Below are positions 1 through 5,320 of a stretch of 5,320 nucleotides of DNA, piece by piece. Position 1 is the stretch's first letter. The number at the start of each line of letters is the position of its first letter. The translations under genes and the position numbers were made by a program. This DNA comes from Victivallales bacterium (lineage in GTDB: Bacteria > Verrucomicrobiota > Lentisphaeria > Oligosphaerales > Lenti-02), in assembly GCA_018648945.1 (NCBI GenBank), contig JABGQJ010000554.1:1-5320 (forward strand), in the 5' to 3' direction. Under the pieces are notes generated by a model. The model was not told where the DNA came from. It saw only the letters and a list, made by a program, of their open reading frames with translations, and ran no database searches.

Positions 1-666
1 ACTGCAGATTGGGTTGAACGCCTGCGGGCCGCGCTTGCCATGGGTCGGCTCCATCTCGCCGGGCACCGGGAGCGGCTGGAAGGCATCGTTGGCGACCTCG
101 ATATTCACCACGGCCTCGCCCTGGCTCAAGCAAGGCTCCACGAAGACATCGCGCACGAACACGGGGTCCGTCGCGATCAGGGAGACCGATTGCCAGATGC
201 CGCCCACATAGCCGCCGCGCCAGTGGGCCGTCTCATTGCTCACGTACGGCCCCACCCGCTCGGCGCGAACCGCCGGCCCCACCACCCGGACCACCAGACG
301 GTTCGGCTGTCCGTAGCGCAGGAACTGGGTGATGTCGAACTCGATGGGCGTGTAACCACTGGTCTCTCCGCCCACCATGTCACCGTTCAGCCAGACCTCG
401 GCGTGGGCATTGACCGCCGCGAAGCGCAGCCGCACGACCTGCCCCTGCCAGCCAGCCGGGACGGCGATCTCGCGGGCATACCAGGCGACGCCTTCGTAGT
501 CCTCTTCGTGTTCCTCCCAACAGCTTGGGACGGGGATGTTCCGGGCTTCCTGCTCAGGGAACTGCCCCCGCCGGTGCCAGTTTTGTTCCAGCCCGGTATT
601 GTCCCGGTCAAAGGCAATCCGCCACGTGCCATCCAGTGTCATCTTGCCGTTCATCGTGTCTTGCAT
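1..666 (-). CDS. Glycoside hydrolase family 2 enzyme, N-terminal part (beta-galactosidase/beta-glucuronidase-like), partial
   Basis: Reading the minus strand from ATG at 666 gives 222 uninterrupted codons to the window edge, so the C-terminal part, including the catalytic barrel, lies outside. The visible part is the GH2 sugar-binding jelly-roll domain. It opens with LDGTWRIAFD (residues 11-20), followed by VPSCWEE (46-52), WYAREIAVPAGW (62-73), the signature stretch VRLRFAAVNAHAEVWLNG (78-95), TSGYTPIEFDIT (102-113), NRLVVRV (122-128) and GGIWQSVSL (155-163). An Ig-like GH2 middle domain starts near residue 168 (PVFVRDVFVEP). GH2 members hydrolyse terminal beta-galactosides, glucuronides, mannosides and similar sugars; the specificity cannot be told from this end. 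No signal peptide is visible, suggesting cytoplasmic action. The start at 666 lies just before the conserved domain; in-frame ATGs at 654 and 642, or 702 upstream, are alternatives, and none has a convincing Shine-Dalgarno sequence. The gene is divergent from the AraC-type regulator, which probably controls it. Confidence 0.9.
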   Translation of the reverse strand, partial: MQDTMNGKMTLDGTWRIAFDRDNTGLEQNWHRRGQFPEQEARNIPVPSCWEEHEEDYEGVAWYAREIAVPAGWQGQVVRLRFAAVNAHAEVWLNGDMVGGETSGYTPIEFDITQFLRYGQPNRLVVRVVGPAVRAERVGPYVSNETAHWRGGYVGGIWQSVSLIATDPVFVRDVFVEPCLSQGEAVVNIEVANDAFQPLPVPGEMEPTHGKRGPQAFNPICS

Positions 667-734
667 GGTGCGTGCCTGTTCTGTTCGCCGTCGATGTGGC
701 ATTGCGCTACGTCATACTCACGTCTAAAATGTTC

Positions 735-758
735 TGAGTTAGTTATTGACGCAACTCA
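735..758. repeat. Inverted repeat TGAGTT-N12-AACTCA, possible operator
   Basis: Perfect 6-bp arms at 735-740 and 753-758 are separated by 12 bp, so the half-sites are 18 bp apart centre to centre. The right part overlaps the candidate -35 box of the regulator gene. The dyad could be an operator for a dimeric regulator, although AraC-family proteins more often use direct repeats. Six-bp arms can arise by chance. Confidence 0.3.
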
Positions 759-774
759 AATCATGTTGAAAGAT
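746..774 (+). promoter_or_regulatory. Candidate promoter of the AraC-type regulator
   Basis: TTGACG at 746-751 matches the -35 consensus at five of six bases. It is followed after 17 bp by AAAGAT at 769-774, which matches TATAAT at only three of six. Transcription would start near 781, giving a leader of about 20 nt and excluding the upstream in-frame ATG at 763 as start codon. The weak -10 box would fit a promoter that needs an activator, but sigma factor preferences of this organism are unknown. Confidence 0.35.
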
Positions 775-800
775 GTTCAGCAGAGGTGTACATATGTTCA
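773..800. repeat. Direct repeat ATGTTCA x2 with 21-bp spacing, candidate AraC-type operator
   Basis: The 7-mer ATGTTCA occurs at 773-779 and 794-800, exactly 21 bp apart, which is two helical turns. Shorter ATGTT copies lie at 763 (10 bp upstream of the first) and at 729. AraC-family proteins commonly bind direct repeats about 21 bp apart, one per dimer subunit. The repeats would flank or follow the predicted transcription start, which would suit autorepression. The assignment as operator is inference. Confidence 0.4.
782..788 (+). promoter_or_regulatory. Shine-Dalgarno sequence AGAGGTG before the regulator start
   Basis: AGAGGTG resembles the ribosome-binding consensus. It sits 13 nt before ATG at 802, longer than usual, and only 5 nt before an out-of-frame ATG at 794. 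It supports initiation around 794-802 rather than at the in-frame ATG at 763. Confidence 0.5.
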
Positions 801-805
801 TATGA
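794..805 (+). other. Three-codon minigene (Met-Phe-Ile-stop) overlapping the regulator start
   Basis: The string ATG TTC ATA TGA starts 5 nt after the Shine-Dalgarno sequence, and its stop codon overlaps the start codon of the regulator in an ATGA arrangement at 802-805. Ribosomes could start here and re-initiate at 802, coupling or damping translation of the regulator. It may equally be a chance reading in a stretch rich in CATATG motifs. Confidence 0.25.
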
Positions 806-1647
806 AGCTGTTCAATGATCTCTACGTGTCCCGCCGTTCCGAGCCGCCCGCCGGGGCCTCGGTCTGGCTGCATTCTGCCGGACTGTTGACCGGGGCGGGT
901 GACTGTCGGTTTGCCTGGGCCCCGGCCGAGCACGTCGGCCCGCACTTGGTTCTCTCCGGTCAGGGCGTGGTTCGTCATGGGGGGATCGAACAGGAGGTGG
1001 CGGCCGGCGACATGTTCTGCCTGCTGCCAGGCGTGACCTACGAGTACTTCGAGGACCCGCAGCGGCCTTGGCGCTACGCCTGGCTGCACCTGGAAGGGGA
1101 GGGGGCTGCCGCCTTCGCCGCCGGTTGCGGGTTCACGCCAGCAGACCCATTGCACCGGGTCGCCGACTTCAGTGGCACGGCTCAGATCCTGGAGGCGCTA
1201 CGGCAATCTCTCAAACCACCGGAGGCCCACCCGTATGGCGTCATGTCCCTGCTTTACGCCTTCGCACAGATTTGTAGCCCAGCGACCGTTGGCGGGGCCG
1301 CTGCGGCGGGTGGCGATGCCGCCCTTCTGCATCGTGCGCGGCTCGTCGTCGATTCCTCCCTGCACACGGGCCTGAATGTCACGGAATTGGCCGGTGCCCT
1401 AGGCATCAGCCGCACCAAGCTCTTCCTCGTCTTCCGCGAGAAGCTCGGCACGACTCCCGTAGCGTACCTGGCCAACGCCCGCATCGAGCGCGCCAAGCGA
1501 CTCCTCAGCGGTCTGGACCTGTCGACGGCAGAGGTAGCCTCTGCCGCAGGTTTCCGCAGTCCCAAGTACTTCGCCCGCTGCTTCAAGCAAGCCACCGGTA
1601 TGTCGCCCACTCATTGGCGGAAGCTCGGACCCGTGGCAGGCGGTTGA
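802..1647 (+). CDS. AraC/XylS-family transcriptional regulator
   Basis: This 281-residue protein has the usual AraC-family length and layout. The N-terminal part (about residues 1-120) is a cupin-like effector-binding domain, with the typical run HLVLSGQGVVRHGG followed by a glycine-rich turn and a PGVTYEYF segment in which the histidine often found after the proline is absent. The C-terminal part (about 175-278) holds two helix-turn-helix units: NVTELAGALGISRTKLFLVF (from residue 192) and STAEVASAAGFRSPKYFARC (from about 241), ending in the family hallmark GMSPTHWRK. Such proteins sense small molecules, often sugars, and activate nearby operons. The gene is divergent from the GH2 gene and lies 134 bp upstream of the large exported protein, so both are plausible targets. 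The start at 802 is chosen because the frame upstream of about 760 overlies the GH2 gene in antisense, a weak promoter predicts transcription from about 781, and a Shine-Dalgarno sequence lies at 782-788. ATG at 763 would add 13 residues. Confidence 0.92.
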   Translation: MKLFNDLYVSRRSEPPAGASVWLHSAGLLTGAGDCRFAWAPAEHVGPHLVLSGQGVVRHGGIEQEVAAGDMFCLLPGVTYEYFEDPQRPWRYAWLHLEGEGAAAFAAGCGFTPADPLHRVADFSGTAQILEALRQSLKPPEAHPYGVMSLLYAFAQICSPATVGGAAAAGGDAALLHRARLVVDSSLHTGLNVTELAGALGISRTKLFLVFREKLGTTPVAYLANARIERAKRLLSGLDLSTAEVASAAGFRSPKYFARCFKQATGMSPTHWRKLGPVAGG

Positions 1648-1661
1648 CACGCCCTGCACGC

Positions 1662-1676
1662 CAACGCATCGCGTTG
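1662..1676 (+). other. Short hairpin just after the regulator stop
   Basis: CAACGC (1662-1667) and GCGTTG (1671-1676) form a perfect 6-bp stem with a 3-nt loop, 14 nt past the stop codon. The position suits a transcription end or mRNA 3' stabiliser, but the following bases (CCATTCCTGG) lack the T-run of an intrinsic terminator. Confidence 0.3.
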
Positions 1677-1715
1677 CCATTCCTGGGTTCCCTGTAGAGC
1701 ATGGCATGGCGGGAG

Positions 1716-1749
1716 GGGTCTCTGCCGAGTATGGTCTTGGGCAGAGCCC
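1716..1749 (+). other. Leader hairpin upstream of the beta-helix gene
   Basis: CTCTGCC (1720-1726) and GGCAGAG (1740-1746) pair perfectly across a 13-nt loop. The stem extends by GGG (1716-1718) with CCC (1747-1749) around a bulged T at 1719, giving ten pairs in all. It ends 19 nt before the Shine-Dalgarno sequence and is followed by AATT and a C8 run rather than a T-run. It could stabilise the mRNA 5' end or modulate read-through or translation. Confidence 0.3.
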
Positions 1750-1768
1750 AATTCCCCCCCCGTGTGTC

Positions 1769-1775
1769 GAGGAAG
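1769..1775 (+). promoter_or_regulatory. Shine-Dalgarno sequence GAGGAAG deciding the start at 1782
   Basis: GAGGAAG lies 6 nt before ATG at 1782. This, with the signal-peptide-like sequence that begins exactly there, favours 1782 over the upstream in-frame ATG at 1701. Confidence 0.6.
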
Positions 1776-1781
1776 CCCCCC

Positions 1782-4700
1782 ATGCGTTGTCTACTGTGTG
1801 TCGTCCTGTTTGCCTGCCTGCCTCTGTTTTCCTCGCCAGTCGTGTTCTGGGCGAGCGATCCGGTGGGGCCGGACGATACGGTGATGGTGGCTGGCGCGGA
1901 TCTTGGCAGCAATCCCCGGCTGCGGCTGGAGGTATTGCGCAAGGGAATCTCCGGGGAACCCGCTGCAAATCCTGTCTGGGACGGCAAGTCAAAACTGCTG
2001 CTGGCACCGGAGCAGCCGACTCCGGAATCGGTCAAGTTCGTGCTCCCCAAGAAGCTGAAGCGGGGAGCCTATCTTTGCCGGATCGAGAGCGATGGCGGGA
2101 CGTCCAAGCCGTTCGCCCTGAACCTGCCCACCGTCTACTGGCATCAGGGGGATCGGGGATTGGCCAAGGTCTCGCCCGGTGGCTGGTTGCGGGTGTTTGG
2201 GCGATGCGTGGGCAATCCGGACGCCAAGGGGCGGGTGGTTCTGCTGCCTACAAAGGGTCTGGGTATCCAGCTCACCCCGAGCAAGAGCACGCTTTGGGAT
2301 GTGGCGGTCCCCATGCCGGAGGACTTGGCGGCAGGCATCTATACGGCGTTCCTCCACAACGGTCTGGGGCGCGAGTATGGCTGGCGGAAGCTGGGCGCCA
2401 TTGAGGTGGGTGTGGACAAGCCATGGCCGGAGAAAGTGTTCAATGTCCGCGAGTTCGGCGCCAACGGGAATGGTGGCTTGGCCGACGCGATCGCCGTAGC
2501 CAGCGCTTTGCAGGCGGCGAATGAGAATGGCGGCGGCGTGGTCTACTTCCCGCGCGGACGCTATGCGGTGGAGGGGACGCTGACTGTGCCCCGCTACACG
2601 GTGCTGCGGGGCGAAGGCAACAAACTAGCCTGTCTGTGCTGGCCGGACAGTGAGGATTCGTTCACTCTCATCGAGGGCACGGACCATTTCGGGGTCGAGG
2701 ATCTGACGCTGTATGCGAGCAACTACAAGCACGGGATCGCTGCCGACCTGCGCACGCCCGAGGCGGGACACACGTTTGTCCGGCGGGTGAACATGCGGGC
2801 GGTGATCTACCGGGGCCACATGAAGCCGGAGGAGGTAGACCGCCGCTTCCGCGAGTCCCTGCGCCTGTCTAGCGGGGGCGGCGACTGCATCCGGCTCGGT
2901 GGCGAAGACGTGGAGGTGACCGACTGCGATCTCTATGGTTCGGGCCGGGCGTTCTACTTCTATGGCGTGAAGGGCGGGCGGGTGGCCAACAATCGCTTCT
3001 ACAACGGTCGCTGGGGCTGGTACTGCATCACCGGCGCCGATGGCCTGATCTACGAGAACAACGTGCTGACCGGGGCGGATCTGATGAGCACGGGCGGCGG
3101 GATCAACTGCCTGGGCAGCGTCTACAGCCGCAATGTGTTCTACGCCGGCAATACGGTGGCCCGGTGCCATGGCTGGGACCGCGAAGCGATGACCAGCGAC
3201 GCGGGCGGTGGTCCATTCTACGGCAAGGCGGCGAGCTGTGAGGGGCGCGAGTTGGTCTTGCCGGTGAAGCCCAACTGGCGCGGTCGGTCGTGGACGGGGG
3301 CCGGGATCTTCGTGCTGATGGGGACCGGGGCAGGGCAGTACCGCGAGATCGACAGTGTGTCCGAGGATGGTCTCACCATCACGATGGATCGCCCGTGGAC
3401 GGTGGCGATCGATGAGACCTCGCTGCTTTCCGTGACCATGATGCAGCGAAACTACCTGTTCATCGGCAATCACTTCGAGGACGCGGGCATCGCCCTGCAG
3501 TACTACGGCACCAGCATCAACCACGTGGCGATCGGCAATACTGCCACTCGTGCGGGCGGCTTCTACAATTCCGGTCGCTGGTACCACCAGTATCAGCCTT
3601 CCTGGTACTGCCAGTTCATGGAGAACCGGATTCTGGACGGGAACTGCTACCGGTTCGGCGCGAACAACGCGACGCCGTCCGGACCGTCTTTCTTGGGTAC
3701 CTACGGCCTGCAGCGCGGCGACAACCCCGCGCCCTTGGCCTACTGCTCCATCCACCGCGGCAACGTGTTGGAGAACAACAGCCTGATCCGCCTTCGCGGG
3801 GTCAGCAAGGAGCATCCCGGGGTGCGCGATGTGGTGATCGAGCACAACACCGTGCGCAACGCTTCCGTCGGCATGCAGATTGACGACGGTTGCGTGGGGG
3901 TGCTGACGCGGGAGAACCGATTCGAGAATGTGGAGGCGGAACAGTATGACGCCGAGCAGGAACGTGCCAAGCGCATGGCGCAACGGGCGGCGTTGCTGGA
4001 CAGCAAAGGGCCGGTCTACCACCAGACCTTCGACGACCCGCTGGGCCGCTACTTCGCGGACGCATCTGGCAATGGCTTTGCCGCGATGCAGACGGGCGGC
4101 TCCGTGCGCTGTGAACCGGGTGTGTCCGGGCAGGCCGGTCGATTCGACGGCAAGGGCTATCTGCTTGTCAACGACCGGGCCATGATCCGCTTCCCGAACA
4201 CGACGCTGTCCGCCTGGATTCGCCCCGACCATATCAAGGGGCGCTGGGGTATCGTGGCCAAGCGCCGGACCGGCTCTGCCTGCGCGTTCGTGATGGCGAT
4301 CCGCAATGGGATGGTGTGTTTCGAAGGCACGGCGACCTCGGGAGTATGGACCTACAACTTGCTCTCGAAGGCGGTTCTCACGGGCGGTTGGCACCATGTG
4401 GCGGCCACCTGCGAGGAGGGCAAGGGCGTCCGCCTGTTCTACGATGGCAAGCTGGTTGCCGAGAAGGACGTGGACGAGCCCCTGGTGGACAATTCCCAGC
4501 CGCTGACCATCGGCTTCGAAGCCTGGGGCGGTCTGAACTCCAAACCCAGAGAATCCGGCAACTTCATCGGCCTGGTCGACGAGGTGAAGATCTGGTCTCG
4601 CTGCCTCAACGACGAGGAACTGCTGGCGGAGTACGAGTCCCTGCGCGAACAGGCCGCGACTGCCGCTGCCCGGGACAAGGCGGCAGCGAAGAGGCGTGAG

Positions 4701-5264
4701 CAGGAGCTGGCTGCAGCCCGTTCGGCCAAGATGGTTGGCACGGTCGGCGTCCCTTGGCGATTGGTCCATGCCGACGAGTTCTCGTCTGGCAAGCTTGGCC
4801 CCGAGTGGCAAATTCTGCAGGGCGGTTGGCAGGTGAAGGGCGGCGCTCTGTCCTGCTCGGAGACCAGCTTTCTAGGGTTGGCCAAGGCGATCAAGTCGTC
4901 CGTGCGGATCGAGTTCCGGGCCCGCGCCAAGGCACCGAGCGATCTGAGTGCCTTTGTCGGCTCCAAGGCAGAGACGTTCAGGGACGGGTACTTCCTAGGC
5001 TTTGCGTCCAACGGCAATACGAAGTGCAAGATTCTCAAGCTGGGGCAGGAAGTGGTCGAAGCCGCTGGGCCCAAGGCGATCCCCGACAGATGGCACCATG
5101 TCATTGCTCAGGTGTTGCCCGATGGTCGAATCCAGTTGCTGGTGGACGGCAAGATGGCGCTGGAGTATCGCGATCCTAAGCCGATCCGCGCGGCCGAGAC
5201 GGCCGGCATTCTAGCCTGGGGGGCTGGTGAGTTCGACTGGATCAGGATCTACGCGGCGGAGTAG
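1782..5264 (+). CDS. Exported multidomain parallel beta-helix protein (pectate-lyase-3-like) with two C-terminal jelly-roll (LamG-like and DUF1080-like) domains
   Basis: The 1160-residue product starts with a signal-peptide-like segment (residues 1-25; hydrophobic CLLCVVLFACLPLF, likely cleavage near FWA/SD), so it should leave the cytoplasm. Two Ig/IPT-like beta modules follow (about 27-115 and 119-212, the latter opening YWHQGDRG). The beta-helix runs from about 218 to 718. It begins with the pectate-lyase-3 hallmark VFNVREFGANGNGGLADAI, then GGGVVYFPRGRY and YTVLRGEG, and continues in rungs with Asn-rich turns such as VANNRFYNG, YENNVLTG, FIGNHFEDAGI and VIEHNTVRNASVGM. A beta-rich segment (about 488-550) interrupts it. 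A LamG-like domain (about 743-952) shows QTFDDPLGRYFADASGNG, AWIRPD, GWHHVAATC and VDEVKIWSR. A charged Ala/Arg/Glu/Lys helical linker (about 952-985) leads to a second jelly-roll domain (about 992-1158: WHHVIAQVLPDGRIQLLVDG, FDWIRIY), resembling DUF1080-type modules. Related folds cleave or bind polysaccharides. I could not identify catalytic residues, so a lyase, hydrolase or purely binding role remain open. No membrane anchor or sorting signal is seen at the C-terminus. Confidence 0.9.
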   Translation: MRCLLCVVLFACLPLFSSPVVFWASDPVGPDDTVMVAGADLGSNPRLRLEVLRKGISGEPAANPVWDGKSKLLLAPEQPTPESVKFVLPKKLKRGAYLCRIESDGGTSKPFALNLPTVYWHQGDRGLAKVSPGGWLRVFGRCVGNPDAKGRVVLLPTKGLGIQLTPSKSTLWDVAVPMPEDLAAGIYTAFLHNGLGREYGWRKLGAIEVGVDKPWPEKVFNVREFGANGNGGLADAIAVASALQAANENGGGVVYFPRGRYAVEGTLTVPRYTVLRGEGNKLACLCWPDSEDSFTLIEGTDHFGVEDLTLYASNYKHGIAADLRTPEAGHTFVRRVNMRAVIYRGHMKPEEVDRRFRESLRLSSGGGDCIRLGGEDVEVTDCDLYGSGRAFYFYGVKGGRVANNRFYNGRWGWYCITGADGLIYENNVLTGADLMSTGGGINCLGSVYSRNVFYAGNTVARCHGWDREAMTSDAGGGPFYGKAASCEGRELVLPVKPNWRGRSWTGAGIFVLMGTGAGQYREIDSVSEDGLTITMDRPWTVAIDETSLLSVTMMQRNYLFIGNHFEDAGIALQYYGTSINHVAIGNTATRAGGFYNSGRWYHQYQPSWYCQFMENRILDGNCYRFGANNATPSGPSFLGTYGLQRGDNPAPLAYCSIHRGNVLENNSLIRLRGVSKEHPGVRDVVIEHNTVRNASVGMQIDDGCVGVLTRENRFENVEAEQYDAEQERAKRMAQRAALLDSKGPVYHQTFDDPLGRYFADASGNGFAAMQTGGSVRCEPGVSGQAGRFDGKGYLLVNDRAMIRFPNTTLSAWIRPDHIKGRWGIVAKRRTGSACAFVMAIRNGMVCFEGTATSGVWTYNLLSKAVLTGGWHHVAATCEEGKGVRLFYDGKLVAEKDVDEPLVDNSQPLTIGFEAWGGLNSKPRESGNFIGLVDEVKIWSRCLNDEELLAEYESLREQAATAAARDKAAAKRREQELAAARSAKMVGTVGVPWRLVHADEFSSGKLGPEWQILQGGWQVKGGALSCSETSFLGLAKAIKSSVRIEFRARAKAPSDLSAFVGSKAETFRDGYFLGFASNGNTKCKILKLGQEVVEAAGPKAIPDRWHHVIAQVLPDGRIQLLVDGKMALEYRDPKPIRAAETAGILAWGAGEFDWIRIYAAE

Positions 5265-5285
5265 GCTACCCTAGGAACGCTCTGC

Positions 5286-5320
5286 CTACTTCCTCTTCAG
5301 ACGCCGTTCGAGCTGGGCCT
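5286..5320 (-). CDS. Possible C-terminal end of a converging gene, partial
   Basis: On the minus strand from the right edge, one frame reads AQLERRLKRK and then stops with TAG at 5288-5286. A basic, helical tail of this kind is a common natural C-terminus, and the other two frames look less protein-like. If real, it would converge on the beta-helix gene with a 21-bp gap. Eleven codons cannot identify a product. Confidence 0.35.
   Translation of the reverse strand, partial: AQLERRLKRK

Larger units (their letters stand above)
667..801. promoter_or_regulatory. Divergent regulatory region between the GH2 gene and the AraC-type regulator
   Basis: These 135 bp separate two divergent genes and are visibly more AT-rich (about 720-801) than the flanking coding DNA, as expected for shared promoters and operators. 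The region contains a candidate sigma-70-type promoter for the regulator, an inverted repeat, several ATGTT direct repeats, a Shine-Dalgarno sequence and a tiny open frame, each listed separately. A promoter for the GH2 gene must lie here on the minus strand; I find only weak candidates, such as a TTGCGT box with a CATTTT box 17 bp further on, and do not assign one. Confidence 0.6.
1648..1781. promoter_or_regulatory. Intergenic leader between the regulator and the beta-helix protein gene
   Basis: This 134-bp spacer contains two hairpins (1662-1676 and 1716-1749), a C8 tract (1754-1761) and the Shine-Dalgarno sequence of the next gene. A perfect -35 box, TTGACA (1644-1649), overlaps the regulator stop codon, but no convincing -10 box follows at 16-18 bp. 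It is therefore unclear whether the downstream gene has its own promoter or is read through from the regulator. Neither hairpin has a T-run, so a standard intrinsic terminator is not evident. Confidence 0.45.

Noticed and set aside
40..801. Long in-frame extension upstream of the regulator start
   Set aside because: It lies antisense to the clear GH2 coding sequence and its translation (His/Pro/Arg-rich) resembles no AraC-type N-terminus. The family-length protein begins at 802.
1644..1672. Promoter with perfect TTGACA box overlapping the regulator stop codon
   Set aside because: At 17-bp spacing the -10 position reads CATCGC, matching only two of six consensus bases; a lone -35 hexamer is not enough.
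1675..1706. Inverted repeat TGCCAT/ATGGCA as a terminator
   Set aside because: Only 6 bp with a 20-nt loop and no T-run.
1701..1781. Upstream start (ATG at 1701) for the beta-helix protein
   Set aside because: It would place 27 residues before an evident signal peptide and read through the leader hairpin. A Shine-Dalgarno sequence sits correctly before 1782 instead.
1782..1820. Lipoprotein signal (LFAC at residues 9-12)
   Set aside because: Phenylalanine at -2 is unusual for a lipobox and the hydrophobic stretch before the cysteine is very short; an ordinary signal peptide fits better.
2625..4811. 728-codon open frame on the minus strand
   Set aside because: It is fully antisense to the beta-helix/LamG gene, whose domains are recognisable. 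The antisense product is rich in His, Ala, Val and Arg with no domain pattern, as expected of a GC-rich shadow frame.

Overview
The window is GC-rich bacterial DNA (AT-rich only around 720-830) holding what looks like part of a carbohydrate-use locus. The combination of a glycoside hydrolase family 2 (GH2) enzyme, an AraC-type regulator and a very large secreted parallel beta-helix protein with lectin-like C-terminal modules is typical of environmental polysaccharide degraders such as Lentisphaerota, Verrucomicrobiota, Kiritimatiellota, Planctomycetota or Armatimonadota. No marker here fixes the phylum, so this placement is an inference from gene style.

Layout: (1) positions 1-666, minus strand: the first 222 codons of a GH2-type enzyme that runs off the left edge. 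(2) 667-801: a 135-bp divergent regulatory region with candidate promoter parts, a perfect 7-bp direct repeat spaced by exactly 21 bp, an inverted repeat, and a three-codon minigene overlapping the next start codon. (3) 802-1647, plus strand: an AraC/XylS-family regulator with an N-terminal cupin-like sensor and a C-terminal double helix-turn-helix. (4) 1648-1781: a 134-bp intergenic leader with two hairpins, a C8 tract and a clear Shine-Dalgarno sequence. (5) 1782-5264, plus strand: a 1160-residue exported protein made of Ig/IPT-like N-terminal modules, a pectate-lyase-3-type beta-helix with an inserted beta-rich segment, a LamG-like domain, a charged helical linker and a second jelly-roll domain. 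(6) 5286-5320, minus strand: a possible C-terminus of a converging gene.

Working model (inference): the regulator senses a sugar and controls the divergent GH2 gene, and perhaps also the downstream beta-helix gene. The exported multidomain protein would bind or cleave a polysaccharide outside the cytoplasm, while the GH2 enzyme, which shows no signal peptide, would process the resulting oligosaccharides inside. Substrate and catalytic residues cannot be read from this sequence. I see no RNA genes, CRISPR arrays, insertion sequences or phage genes, and no clear sign of a radically new system. The most interesting items are the architecture of the large protein and the compact operator-like region before the regulator.
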